Shown: positions 22,165 through 33,440, counted from the first letter of the stretch. The stretch: 64,000 nucleotides of DNA from Ursus arctos (GCF_023065955.2 NW_026622930.1:23227449-23291448); one strand, 5' to 3'. Notes: generated from the sequence alone by a model not told the origin. Program-made: numbers and translations.

Positions 22165-22545
22165 ACCCCATGTGGTGAGCAGGGAGGATATCATTATCCC
22201 CAGGGCACAGACGAGAAAACTGAGCTTCTGAGAGGTTGAAGGCAACAGAGTAGAGTGGTTAAGAGCTCAGGATTGGCAGAGAGGCCTGAGTCCCAACCCA
22301 GCTCCTGTTTCTCATAGTTAGTTACCATGAGCTAGTCTGCCAACATCCCTGAACCTGTCTGCTTGTCTGCAATAGAAGAACAGCAGTGCCCAGTTCATGG
22401 TGCTGCAGATGGAGGTAAGATCATGGCAATAAAGTACTCCGTCTCTGGCACTTGATACAGCAATGCTACATTTCTAGAAACTGTTCATAGTTGCTAAGTA
22501 CGGAGCTGGGACCACAACCCAGGTCTTCTGCTAATTCCAATGCCC
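22165..22545 (-). repeat. MIR SINE, antisense, apparently split
   Basis: The 5' piece reads 'catgtggtgagcagggagga', 'cagacgagaaaactgagctt' and 'ctgagaggttgaagg', then breaks. The remainder appears near 22495 with 'taagtacggagctgggacca', 'caacccaggtcttctgctaa'. The gap holds a MIR in the other orientation. Confidence 0.6.
22245..22460 (+). repeat. MIR SINE lying inside another MIR
   Basis: From 'gtagagtggttaagagctca' through 'cctgagtcccaacccagctc' and 'aacatccctgaacctgtctg' to 'tctctggcacttgatacagc' this is a near-complete sense MIR. It sits between the two halves of an antisense MIR. Confidence 0.7.
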
Positions 22546-23344
22546 AAACTGACACCCCTGGCGTCCTTGTACAGTAACCATGGTGATGGGGACCTTTTAG
22601 CATCCTAGGACTGGCCTCCCACTTGCAGCTGTCACAGGCAAGGTCAGGACCCGCACACCTTCGCCAGGCCTGGAGAACACTGTCCTGACCTGAGAACATT
22701 TGCACAGACACAGCATTACTTCAGGGCCTGCAGGGTCTGACCACAGGCTCCTTCCAGTCTGGCCTCTTCCCTCCTGCCAACAACAGACCTATCCACCCAT
22801 CCATCCCTGCCACAGTGCGGCTTTGGGAGGACTCGGTGAGGATGCCATTTATAGTAACAACCCTCCTTTCCATTCACAGTGTACTTTACAGTTTATAAAT
22901 GGTTTTCACTTGATCTCCCAACAGACCAGGGGCAGGCCAGGCAGGGTCCTAACTCCCTCTGGGTATACTGTGACTTCCCCAAGCTTCACAGCCAGAGACA
23001 CGGAAACCCGGGGCTCCTCGGTCCACATCAGAGCTTGATGATTTGGGCTCTCTCTTCATTGCCTTTAACTCAGCTTTTTCTGCGCTGTGCTGCTCTTCTC
23101 TACTAACCCTGCTCTCAATATCCATGGCCCCCATACCACCCTACTTCATCGTCCATGAAAGCAATACTACCTTGATTACATCCAGAGGTTGGAGTTGGGA
23201 AGATATGCGACATTTTAAATCCGCGTTTAACTCCTCAAGTTCTTTTCCTATGAGCCCCCATCACTTGGTTAGAGATTCATGCCTGCACTTTAAGGAAGTC
23301 TGCGTAAAACTAATTCATCAGACACAGCCTACCTACCATCCTCT
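22546..23344. other. Unassigned sequence, no gene seen
   Basis: A weak antisense MIR may lie at 22880-23040 (gtactttacagtttataaat ... cccaagcttcacagccagag). Open frames here (75-118 codons) overlap one another and are not recognised. Confidence 0.4.
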
Positions 23345-23865
23345 ACTTATCAAGCGTCTATCTGTAGAGGCACTGTGGTGGTCACATCACAAGGAGTAGA
23401 AAAGGAGGTGCCTAGCCTCCAAGAATTTACAGACTGGCTGGGGAGACATGAGGAAAGAGATATAAACCACAGAAGGGGACAAAACAGGATAAGTGGCCAG
23501 GGAATGGTAGTGGAAAGTTCCATGACATTGTGAAGAGCTGAGATGGTCAGGCAAATGGTCCCAGAAGTGACCCTTGAGTTAAACCTCAACTCATGCTAGA
23601 ATCAGGGAGAAGGTATCCTAGATAAGGGGAGCAACACAAGCAGAGCCCTGGAGACAGAATGATAACCCAGGATATTGGAGGGTCATGAGTTAGCAGGGCC
23701 TGGTTCTGGCAAAGGGTTCCCCATTAAAAGGGATGGATGTTGAGGTTAGACCAAACTGTGGCATATTGAATGCCAGGGTAAGGAGCTTGGACTTTATCCA
23801 GTAAGGATAACCTGGGGGGGGGGGGCATCAAAAGTATTTTATTGGGAGAGTGACATATGGGGCAC
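23345..23865 (-). repeat. L2 LINE, antisense, long copy
   Basis: Antisense L2 marks are clear: 'tgcctagcctccaagaattt', 'agatataaaccacagaaggg', 'cacaagcagagccctggaga', 'gccagggtaaggagcttgga' with 'ctttatcc', and 'tgggagagtgacatatgg'. A G-run interrupts it near 23815. The open frame 23350-23589 (-) is decayed L2 sense sequence, not a gene. Confidence 0.8.
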
Positions 23866-24154
23866 AGAGTTTAGGGAAGATTTGTCTGTAGCCCTACGAA
23901 AGAGAGTATATCAAGGCAGGAAACATGACAGAGACCATCAGAGAACAAAGAGAAATTTAATAGGGCTACACAACAGAACGCAATACAGCTGCTGGAGCAC
24001 ATGGGCTCCAGAGTGCATTTCCACAGAGCAGCCAGAGCAAGGGGGAGGACACAAGAGATGCGTGTTCAAACAGTGCTAGAATCTAGGAGAAATGATCACT
24101 CCTCTCCAGATAGCCAGGGAGTGCAACCCCTGCTCCACTTCCCTGCTTTTTCCT
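23866..24154. other. Unassigned sequence
   Basis: No gene or repeat is recognised. Confidence 0.4.
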
Positions 24155-24300
24155 AACATCCTCTGCATTTGCAATTACGGGTTTGACAGCTTTCTGCCCC
24201 AAAGGATTGCAAGCGTTCTGAAGCAAGGATCATGCCTATCTTACTCATGCTATACCCCAGCCCCTAAAAACACTTAGAGGCTCAATAAAGTTTTCTAGTT
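24155..24300 (+). repeat. L2 LINE 3' end
   Basis: 'ttgcaagcgttctgaagcaa', 'ggatcatgcctatcttactc' and 'cacttagaggctcaataaag' give the L2 3' terminus in order. Confidence 0.6.
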
Positions 24301-24469
24301 TGCATGAAAGTGAGATTCAAGAGCCAATTAAAGGAATGGCAAAGCTGCTCTAGAGATTGAGGTAGTATGGTAGAAAGGAATGAGAAGTGTGGAAGACACA
24401 GGGGTTTGATTTTAAATTCATTGAAGAAGGTGAAGAGTCAAAAGGAGAAAGCATCTACCGGAAGTCCCC

Positions 24470-24602
24470 ACCTGATCTGCCCTCAGAGCCGTCCCTCATC
24501 TGTGCTAAGGTTCCCTTCAGGTCGTTGACTCCTGGTTGTCCAATAACACAATCTCCAAATTCCTGACACCCAGCACACAGCGGGTGCTCAACAAATGAAT
24601 TT
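24470..24602 (+). repeat. L2 LINE 3' end
   Basis: The end 'tgacacccagcacacagcgg' and 'gtgctcaacaaatgaattt' matches the L2 3' terminal phrase with 'ggtgctcaataaatg'. Confidence 0.55.
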
Positions 24603-25155
24603 AGAAGGGTAGACCCATGATGGTCTGAAGCCCATGGAAACCATGAAGGCACAATGCACTGTCAAATGCATAGCTCTGTCTGTATTGGCTCAGGGCCCTT
24701 GAAGCTTCAAAATCATGGAGCGAGAAAGTATGCCTGGCCCCTCCTCCCCTCCCTCTACCACAGAACCAGAGATCCTGCCTTGATGACGAAAGACAAAAAT
24801 GTACAAAGCATCCAGACCTGCCGTGCTTTGCTTCAGGCAAGTGTCTCAGAAAAGTTTGAGCAAGGACAATACGCTAAATCTAACAGAGAGCCTTGAGGGA
24901 AACTTAATAAAACTCATTGTGCTCACTAAAGAGCAGGGGACAGGAAGAGAAAGAGGAAAATAGAGTTTGCACCTACAAATACTTATGAACCAGAAGGAAA
25001 ACAGAGACAGGACAGGAGGGTGTGGAAAGGGGCATAATGATTCGTTATGGAGAACGGTTTGGATGTCTTTAAGGGTGGTTGTAATCCCCTGAACTCTTTG
25101 TTTACCCCTTGCTCGCCTTGGGAAAGTTTTTAAATGTCTTTATCACATCTACTAC
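24603..25155. other. Unassigned sequence
   Basis: No gene or repeat is recognised. Confidence 0.4.
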
Positions 25156-25159
25156 CTTG

Positions 25160-25395
25160 GGGCAGTGGGAAGAATGCAAGCCGGGGGTATGAGAGCACCC
25201 TGGACCTGAATCCCAGCAAAGATAATTCAGAACTGGGTGGCCTTCGGTGTGATCACGAATCTCTTTAAAACCTCAACTTCCCCATCAGCAAACTGGGAAC
25301 AATGGAAGCCCCTTCACTGGATTATTGTGTGGATGTGATGGCCAGCGCACATTCAGCTCGGGAAATCCACACCATGTCCCCGACACCCAGCAGAC
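25160..25395 (+). repeat. MIR SINE, near full length
   Basis: The order 'accctggacctgaatcccag', 'gatcacgaatctctttaaaa', 'cctcaacttccccatcagca' and 'aaactgggaacaatgg' matches MIR. Confidence 0.65.
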
Positions 25396-25489
25396 CAACA
25401 GTGTGAGTTGGCTGGTGCCTGCTTCCCCCTCTCCCTTCAGATCCCCTGCGAAATCATGGGATTAAAAGAAATCACAGACACAAGCATTT

Positions 25490-25760
25490 TTGGTTCCTCT
25501 GACCACATGCTAGGTAAATATTAACATTCTTCTTATGAACAGCAAGGTAAAGGGTCTCATACGGATTATTCTCAAGGCAAATTAGCTGAAGCAGAGGTGT
25601 CTGGCCAGGAGCAGATAAGGTCAGATCTCGCACAGACGACTTCAAGCCTGCTCAGAGGCTCCTGTATGGAGAAGATTAACGCCCACTCCACGCTTCCGGG
25701 ACCCTAGTGATGGAATAAATAATTCATGTCCAGCCCTGTTTCTCCTCCTGCTGCCTAAAT
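25490..25760. promoter_or_regulatory. Possible conserved regulatory block
   Basis: Repeat-free stretch with a forkhead/HNF-type 'gtaaatattaacatt', a GATA core in 'gcagataaggtca', and 'ggaataaataattcatg'. Conservation is not tested. Confidence 0.28.
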
Positions 25761-27154
25761 TCAGATTGAAGTTTCAAACACTTCCATTTGTAACTATAAT
25801 AACAACAACGTCCTGGCAACCCAACCCCCCACCCCCCCACCAAGTGGTGTGTATTCTCTCTGACTCTCTGGCAACTGGATTAGTCCCCAGGGAAGCTGAA
25901 GACCCACACTCTAACCCTTCTCAGAGTGGATTGAATAACTAGATCTACTTACAGCTGTTGATGCGGTATCCCTGAAGACACCAGACGCTCTCCGATGAGA
26001 ACGTGCATTTTAACAAGATGTTCCAGGTAAACACCTGAACCCAGACACCTGCCAGCTGGAAGTCGGAACCAAGCTTCGCCAAAAATCCATTAGCCAACAT
26101 AGGCACAGGCCACCAATTGTGAAATAAGAGCCACCTAATTCACTTTCATTCCTCCAGCAGCCACCCCAAGCTTCTTTTATTCTCCCTCTTGTCCAAAGGA
26201 AACAATGGAGTCAACCAGACAGTTAAATGTCCTGCTTTGTTCTATCAGCAGATTATATTTCCTAAACATTTTCTCCTCTCTGCCGTTGTTTAGATCTGAT
26301 TCCTACTGGGGGGGTTATACAGACAGGAAATAGGGAGAATAAGATCAAATAAGGCTGAACAGAACACAGGGAGAGCCAGACCACCATTGCATGTGCAGAA
26401 CAAACTTGAGTGTGATCACACCCAGAGGAAGTTCACGTGCAGGGCCCGGCCCCAGGCTGGCAAGAGCGTATGTCATCACCACCACGGGTTCCCCAGGCCT
26501 CCAGCAATCACTCATGTTTAAGGGGATGTTCTTGGGAATTTGAACGAGGGGGTGGGACTTGAGGCTGGGACACACTGGATGTTCTTACCTGTTGATAATT
26601 ACAACCAGCATAGAATTGGAGTTTGGGAGTTGGGTAGACTTCCCAGAAATGGGTCCCAGAGGTGATTTGTTGGAGAAACGGGCTTTTTTAGGAACATGAG
26701 GTAGAGTCTGGTGGAGACAGAAATGTCACGTTTCTCTCCTGGTGGGAATGATGAAATGGCACCCAAGTACCCGTCACGGCTGCCATGATCGAATGTTCCC
26801 GAGGCTCCTGCGAAAACCAATGTCATCACACCTCATACAGACATGGAGACAGAGATGAAGAGTATCACCCCACCTCTATCATCCAAGGAGGTGGAGAAGG
26901 CTTGAGTTTCGCCAAGCACTTGCTTGGTCGCCTGAAGGTAACAAGTGATTCCTCAGAATTTGAGGCCCAGCTCCCCCACCTACTTCCAGAGACATGCTGC
27001 TCTCCTCTTTTGCATCCTGACTTTTGAGAGAACTAAACAGCCTCACTTGCAAGATCATTCAAGGTGACAGCCTGAAAGGCTTCCTCATCCCCAGTGTGGA
27101 CCACAGGCCAGCAGCAGCATGGGCATCGCCCCCCCGCCCCCCCGCCCTCCCCCA
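25761..27154. other. Unassigned sequence, no gene seen
   Basis: A short MER5-like fragment may lie near 25985-26035 (gtgcattttaacaagatgtt). A SOX-like 'ggaaacaatggag' occurs near 26200. Nothing else is identifiable. Confidence 0.35.
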
Positions 27155-27280
27155 AGCCCGTTAGAAATGCAGCGTCTCAGGCTCCACCCCGACCCTCTCT
27201 GAAGAGAACCTGCATTTTAACAAGATGGTCCGATTATGCAGAGGCACATTCAATTGTGAGAAGCACTTGCCTAAAAGCAG
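27155..27280 (-). mobile_element. MER5A-type hAT MITE, antisense
   Basis: 'gttagaaatgcagcgtctca', 'ggctccaccccgaccctctc', 'ctgcattttaacaagatggt' and 'ttgtgagaagcacttgccta' follow the complement of MER5A. Confidence 0.7.
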
Positions 27281-28254
27281 CTTCAGAAAGGTCAAATGCA
27301 ACCTTGTTGCGAAGGGGTAGCAGCGATCCATAAAGAGGGGGCTTTGCCCTCCAGGGGCTTGGTCTGGAGGCGATAAGCACATCGTCCCAACCACTGCGGC
27401 TCAAGACCCATTCCATTCTGTCTGCTCCCCCGGCTGCCCCTTTGGCCAAAGACCCCTGCCGCAGGGGGGTGTACAACTGGTGATGAGAGTGGTGGCTAGA
27501 GGTCAAGGCGGAGGGAACATCAGCAGTGACACGGGAAAGGCACCGCCTCAAAAGCCCAGACGAAAAGTGCGGCTGAGAATTAGGTCAGTGTGCCAAGGGG
27601 CAGCCACTGATTAAGCAGCGGCTAAAAAGAAAGACTCCGTGAATGAGGCGAGGCATTTGAGAAAGAGATATTTACTGAAAGCCACTCTGTTAAAAACACA
27701 CTTGAGACGAGAGGGCTGCCTCTCCCGGCTATCCATCAGTAGCAACCCATGTCAGCTGACCCAAGCAGAGGCCTGAGATCGGGCAGGAGGAGAAGACTCC
27801 GTCTGAGCACTTGGCACCTGAAGCAAGCTGCATCTGGCATTCCCTCCACTCCCGTGGACGTTATCCCTGCCTCCTTTCACATCAATGAGAAAAGATCCCA
27901 AGACACTGATTCCCTCATTACACAGATGCCGGGATTCCAGCAGCCTTCCCCTCCTGGCTTTGTGCTTCCAAATAGAGCCTCTGCTGGGACACACACACCC
28001 CCACGGACACCCCCTCCTCACACCATAGGAGCACTTGACAGCCAAATGAACAGGGTGAAAGACACACACCCAGAGGTTCCTGATTCCTGATTAATCTGGT
28101 TGGCTTTGGCTTTGGCTTTTTCAAAGTCTCCCATTCGGGTGCAGCTGGCTTTTCTTACACAATATTCAATCCCCAATTTCCAAAATTTGGGGTCAAATAT
28201 CCAGCCTCCCCCTAATTCTCATGTGCTGCAGGGAAAACCCACTCTCTCCCTTAA
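27281..28254. other. Unassigned sequence, no gene seen
   Basis: Open frames at 27749-28090 (+) and 27752-28069 (-) cover the same bases on both strands and show no known protein features. No repeat is recognised. Confidence 0.4.
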
Positions 28255-28665
28255 TTCTGGAATTTGAGCCTATGAGTCAGGCCTAAGATACCAGCGAAAT
28301 CCATCCCTCTGATGACACGATTGGGTCAGAGAGAAACATGTGGCTTCAGCTGGCCAATTACTTGGAAGCCCCAGGATTTCTGCTGAACTCTTCTTCACTT
28401 ATATGAATCTAAAAGCAAATCACCCTGGGAATGGCCGTCAGCCTTCTTGGGATCACAAGGGAAGCAGCCTGCCAAGGAGGAAGCCAACACTAAGAAAACA
28501 GAGCCAAAAAATGGGCCAAGTGAGACAGTAGGTCTTGGTCAAATCCTTTGTGTTACTAGACTTTTCAAGAACTGAGCCCATAAATCCCCTTTGTTGTTTA
28601 AGGCAGCTGAGCTGAAAGTCCTGTTATTTGCAGCTAAAAGCATCCTAACTGACATACTAGGTAAA
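28255..28665 (+). mobile_element. Old LTR-like repeat remnant
   Basis: 'gaggaagccaacactaagaa', 'acagagccaaaaaatgggcc', 'cccataaatcccctttgttg' and the end 'catcctaactgacat' follow a common old mammalian repeat with LTR-like polyadenylation end. Family name uncertain. Confidence 0.5.
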
Positions 28666-28766
28666 TAAATCATTCCCTGCTGGGAAGAAAGATAATGTCT
28701 CAACAAAATTCCCTTGGCCTGGGCATATATTAGACACCCCCCCCACCCCGAAATAGACTGTCAGAC

Positions 28767-28839
28767 AATAAATAAAATAAAATAAATAAAATAAAATAAA
28801 ATAAAATAAAATAAAATAAAATAAAATAAAATAAATAAA
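28767..28839. repeat. (AAAAT)n / (AAAT)n microsatellite
   Basis: About 73 bases of uninterrupted pentanucleotide units (aaaat) mixed with a few tetranucleotide units (aaat) at both ends. No SINE body is attached on either side. Confidence 0.95.
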
Positions 28840-29700
28840 CCTCTCAGATGAAGAAGCTGGTGAAACAAGCGGCTGTCCCCCCACTCCCCGCACCCCCAGC
28901 TCTCTGACACAATAACCTCAAACAAGCTCAGGTTTTTAATCCCCTTTCTTTCATTAGGAGTTTCTTCCTTCACTCCATCTAGGGACTTAAATATCAGAAG
29001 CAAAACGTCCACCCCTCCCCCGATCCTGCGGACCTCCTCCAAGTCTACACTCCCTCCTTCACTCTATTTAAAGCCGGTGGAGGCAGCCTTTCTTCTAATC
29101 CCAGTGCAATGCTCTAGGCTCTGTCCTAATCCCTCCACCTGTGAGATAATTGCTGGCATTTAGGAGAAAACTCAATAGTAGTCAGAGACTTGCGCACAAA
29201 GACACAAAAAGAGGCAGATAAAACAGGAGAAAGAAAAGAGTCACAAGCCCAGAATTATCCACACTCCGACATCCATTCCAGAAGCACAACGTGGCCAAAG
29301 GGATAAAGGCACGGCTTTACAGGAAAGGGGTGCATTTCAAAATATCGTAGTTTTAATGATTCCTATACATACATTAGAGTAAGAGAATATGAAAGTGAGA
29401 ACTAAGGGTTTGCAATTATTTAACTATTCACAAGTCAGCCACAAATTATAAGCAAGCCTACCAAACTTGGACTCCTATTTACTATTGTCCTAATGCAACA
29501 AGAAAAGTCTCTTAATCACGGGTGCCCCCTGTGAAGTGATAAAGAGGGAAAAAAGATGCTGAGATATTCTTACCCAACAATCAGAATAAAACAAAATGCT
29601 AGTGAATCAGGCATCTGGCCCAGTTCCTCAATGGAGGCTAAGATCCCAACTACACTTCTAGTTTTTGGTTTATGGATGCAAGATTGAGATTAAATCCCTT
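28840..29700. other. Unassigned sequence with possible regulatory stretch
   Basis: No gene or repeat is recognised. From 29050 to 29350 there is a TATA-like 'ctctatttaaagccgg' in a repeat-free context. A moderate CTCF-like complement occurs in 'gggtgccccctgtgaag' near 29520. Confidence 0.35.
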
Positions 29701-29714
29701 AAAAAATTACAATA

Positions 29715-29912
29715 GGGGCACCTGGGTGGCACAGCGGTTTAAACGTCTGCCTTCGGCTCAGGGCGTGATCCTGGTGTTATGGGATCGAGCCCCACATCAG
29801 GCTCCTCCACTGTGAGCCTGCTTCTTCCTCTCCCACTCCCCCTGCTTGTGTTCCCTCTCTCGCTGGCTGTCTCTATCCTGTCGAATAAATAAATAAAAAA
29901 TCTTTAAAAAAA
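29715..29912 (+). mobile_element. Can-SINE, full length, young family
   Basis: Full head, B box and pyrimidine body are present, ending in 'gaataaataaataaaaaatc' and poly(A). A perfect 14-bp target-site duplication, aaaaaattacaata, lies at 29701-29714 and 29913-29926. Confidence 0.95.
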
Positions 29913-29929
29913 AAAAAATTACAATAAAA

Positions 29930-30389
29930 ATTCATGTATAACACATAGGTTTACAAGCTAAGGTCAATGTGAAATTTATTTTCAACAAAGTACACTTAAT
30001 AGAGTCAGACACTCCCTTTTCGGTTTGCTTTATTTCTTGGAGTTGGCTAGAGCACTGTATGTCTCCAAGTTGCCTGATCAAGAATAATTTAGACCTGCAG
30101 ATTCTGTGGTTTTAAGGCAGAAACTAAAAGTTGCTAGTTTCACAAGTTCCTGGGGGTGTTTCTCAGGACTTTGAGAAACATTATGGTAACTCTGAAGGGT
30201 TTTATTTCAAATGTATTTCATTTGAAAGCAGGGATCCTCCATCTCATAGAAACCATGGAGCTGTTTTGTTCATTAGCTTGAAGGAAGGTAAGCCGCAGAG
30301 TCTGCCAGGCCCCACACAAGACAACGCAAGAACAGAACAGAACAAAACTCACCCACCGGGACAGAGACTGCCACCGCATCCACCAAACC
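29930..30389. other. Unassigned sequence
   Basis: No gene or named repeat is recognised. Confidence 0.4.
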
Positions 30390-30765
30390 CCCTTCCCTGT
30401 CGTCCTGGGCGCACAGCTAAATTACCTTTCCCAGCCTCCTCTGCAATCAGGTGGGATCACGGTACTGAGTTCTGGTCAATAGTAAGAGGCACACCCTACT
30501 TCCAGGCTTGACTCTTTAAAAAAAAAATCCTTCAAGCTCCCTCCCCTTCCCCCTCTCTCTCCATCTGCCAGTGGAATGCAATGAAGGAGCAGGTTCCAGA
30601 AAATGACAAAGCCACAGGATGGAAGGCACTTGAATGACAGTGCGGAGCAGAGACCCCTCCTCCACCACGCACCCATCTGCACTGTAAAGCGGGATGTGAA
30701 TAGGACACCTGTTTGCATCACCCTCCTGGGATTTGGGGACTGTTTGTCTCAGCAGTCAGTCTACG
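30390..30765 (+). mobile_element. Old LTR-like repeat
   Basis: The order 'cacagctaaattacctttcc', 'cagcctcctctgcaatcagg', 'actgagttctggtcaatag', 'ctctccatctgccagtggaa' and 'aatgacagtgcggagcagag' fits an old mammalian LTR-like family, related to the copy at 6478-6925. Diverged; name uncertain. Confidence 0.5.
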
Positions 30766-31019
30766 CTAACACATAACATGACTTCCCTGTACCTCTCCAT
30801 TTGATCCTGTTCCCAGCCTGCTCTCTGGACTTCAGGGTCAGGTAAACACAGACAAGCTGGGAAACGAGCCACAAGTCACGGCCACAGCAACGTCCGGATA
30901 GTATCTCAACCTCACAGGAAACTACTTGCCCCTAGAAAAAGGCTCTCACATTTTAAGTATCATTTGGTACAAAGCCCAAAACAAAAGGGAAAAAAAAATA
31001 TGAATAGCTTTTGGGATTC

Positions 31020-31140
31020 ATTATAAAGGTGTTTTCCTCCTACCATATTGTGGGCTGCTTAAGAACAAAGACTGATTTTTATTCATTTTGTGTATTCCTT
31101 ATGCTCAGTGCTTGTTAAATTCAATTATACTTTGTTGTTA
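31020..31140 (+). repeat. L2 LINE 3' end
   Basis: 'gggctgcttaagaacaaaga' followed by 'ctgatttttattcattttg' and 'atgctcagtgcttgttaaat' matches the L2 3' region. Confidence 0.5.
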
Positions 31141-31189
31141 CTGTCAAGAATGGAGGGAACATATTATTTATTTAAATTACAGCAAAAGC

Positions 31190-31375
31190 AGACAGCTTGT
31201 TAGGTGCTTAACGTGTTAGTTCACTTCTCAATCTACCACAAAACAATGTATTATTAATAATACATTACATGTAATATTATCTATATGCATTATTAAGAAT
31301 ATCTTACATTAATGTATCATTATCCCCATTTTATGGAAGGGAAAAGTGACGTTCAATAAAAGTCATTAAAGTGAC
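31190..31375 (-). repeat. MIR SINE, antisense
   Basis: The end 'tcattatccccattttatgg' and preceding A/T-rich expansion are consistent with an antisense MIR. Confidence 0.5.
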
Positions 31376-31399
31376 GGTATGTTGTTACATCGTTACATA

Positions 31400-31530
31400 G
31401 AATCAGCTTTGGCTTAGGGACTCAGGCAAAGCTAAGCTTATCTTGGTCCTGCTACTAGCTCTGTAACTAGTTTTGCAACTTGGACTTCCGTTTTCTTATC
31501 TGTGAAAATGGAGATCATGCCATGCAATCA
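31400..31530 (+). repeat. MIR SINE fragment
   Basis: 'cctgctactagctctgtaac', 'ttgcaacttggacttccgtt' and 'ttcttatctgtgaaaatgga' follow MIR order. Confidence 0.6.
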
Positions 31531-32446
31531 TTCAGAGATTTCTTTAAAGGGACATGAGAAATAGAGTTAAAAAACAATTGCTTCACGTAGAGCATCAACT
31601 GGTAGAGAAACTTAAGGACCATTTCAGGCAAGATAAACCATTCCAAGAAGGAAGAGGCACCGGCTCTCACCTCTAAAACAAACTGCCAAGCAAGGGCCAA
31701 CAGAAGAGCCAGTACACGGAAATGCAACCGCTTGCCTCTAGGGAGACCGGTCCTGTCTCTGTCCACTAAATGGATGAAACAAAAAAAATGCATAGAAGAC
31801 TTCCAGCTATGGGGTTGGCCAGAAAGGGCATAAAGGATGCAAGAGAAAAAGTGAAGCTGTGAATTCTCCAATGTATTTTTTTTTCCTGTTATTTTTGGAG
31901 AAAAGCCGACGAAAACAGGAAGGGATCTGGAAAGTTGACAAAAATCATTATTCTCCACAAATTACTTTAACCTTGCCTCATCAGTGACCTTCACACTACC
32001 ACTGGTTTAATGACATTTATTTCAACAGTAGCTGATTTCACTATTAAACAGAGATGCAGAGCGCAAGATAATACAACTAAATCACTCTTGTAAATATTTA
32101 ATATCATTGCCTTTCTTTTTTTTCCTTTTAACAAATCACTATCAAAGCTGAGCACATAATAGAAAACACATTTATTTATTCTATCCTGGAAAAAAAGCTT
32201 AGTGCTCATGCATTTTATCTATCTAGTTCTCCAAATGACTTTGACACTTGAGAGCCCTTGTGATCAAAACGGTCTAAAGGAAAGTGGTTTGGCAACAATT
32301 TAAGAACTGATTTCATGTGCTGATCCACACCCCCCAAAAGCGCCTCGTGGAAGGGCACTAAACTTAATCCACCAGACCCATAAAGTAGACCCTAAAAAAT
32401 CAGCAAACCCTAAAGTAGAAAATTATTTTTAAAAGAAAACAAAGCA
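31531..32446. other. Unassigned A/T-rich sequence with a 147-codon open frame
   Basis: The frame 31515-31958 (-) encodes 147 codons with no recognised domain. A frame of this length is slightly unusual for A/T-rich DNA, but there is no homology I can name and no promoter or splice evidence. I treat it as chance. Confidence 0.4.
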
Positions 32447-32650
32447 GGGGTTGTCTGGGTGGCTCAGCTGGTTGAGCATCTGACTTTTAGTTTCAGCTCA
32501 GGTTGTGATCTCAGGATCTTGGGATGAGACCCGCCTTTGGCTCCACTTCCTGAACAGGGAGTCCGCTTGTCTCCCTCTGCCCCTCCCCCAATGCTCATGC
32601 ATGCTCCCTTCTTTCTCTCAAATAAATAAATCTTAAAAAAAAAAAGAAGA
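32447..32650 (+). mobile_element. Can-SINE, older subfamily
   Basis: The head 'ctgggtggctcagctggttg', 'agcatctgactttt', 'caggttgtgatctcaggatc' and the end 'ctctcaaataaataaatctt' plus poly(A) mark an older Can-SINE type. The poly(A) grades into the GAA/GGA repeat that follows. I see no clear target-site duplication. Confidence 0.85.
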
Positions 32651-32654
32651 AAAA

Positions 32655-32700
32655 GAAGGAGGAGGAGGAGGAGGAGGAGGAGGAGGAGGAGGAGGAGGAA
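32655..32700. repeat. (GGA)n microsatellite grown on a SINE tail
   Basis: About fifteen near-perfect GGA units follow directly on the SINE poly(A) through a 'gaagaaaaagaagg' transition. Confidence 0.95.
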
Positions 32701-33264
32701 TGATACTGACTTAAATAGATTCCTACTTGAGAAAAATGGATTTTCCTTTTTCGTTAAAAAAAAATTGTAAATAAAATTACTAAACTATTCTTAATGGAAG
32801 AAAGGAAGTGGAAAGATCATGAAGTAACAGTTTGAAAATGAGTCCCAAGTGATTTCCTTTCAGGCATCTACTCTTATAAACTGGCAACACGGGACAGTAA
32901 AAAGAAAAAAACAAATGGGTGGAAAATCTTTCTAAAGCCATCCTGGTGTCACCATCTTACTTTAAGCCAGAGACAAAGCAGTTGACGGGGCAAGTCCGTA
33001 AGTGGTACAAAGAATTCTAAAAAATCCTGAAAGAGCAATTTACTGACAGTGTCAAAAGCTGGGTTGCGTTGGCTCTCGGGGCAGTCACATATTTAAGAGA
33101 CATCCTTGTTTACAATGCTCGCATCCTGGTATTTCCAGGACCTTCCTGACACTGCATTATCAATAATGATCTCAGCAGCCTGCGGATGACCTAGAACAAA
33201 TACCGTCATGCAGTGACGGTGACCACAAGTTGGTCGCATCTCAGAGACAACTTGGTGGGAAGGA
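32701..33264. other. Unassigned sequence
   Basis: No gene or named repeat is recognised. Confidence 0.4.
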
Positions 33265-33440
33265 AAAGAAAATAGCATTGGGAGTTAGAAGGTCTGGGTC
33301 CCACGCCGACAACATGACAAATTATGAGTGTGGCCACGAACAGGACACTTCTGCCCCCTCAGCATATGTTTTGTCACCCACAAAATCACAGTGGGGTGAA
33401 CTAAAGGAATTCTAAGATCCCTTTGAGCTCTGAAATGATA
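33265..33440 (+). repeat. MIR SINE, diverged
   Basis: 'gttagaaggtctgggtccca', 'ggccacgaacaggacacttc' and 'gttttgtcacccacaaaatc' give a weak MIR layout. Confidence 0.45.

Noticed and set aside
28767..28839. CRISPR array
   Set aside because: Units are pure AAAAT/AAAT microsatellite repeats without spacers, in a mammalian genome.
29519..29535. CTCF motif on the minus strand (gggtgccccctgtgaag)
   Set aside because: Only about 10 of 14 core positions match, weaker than the SINE-junction site.
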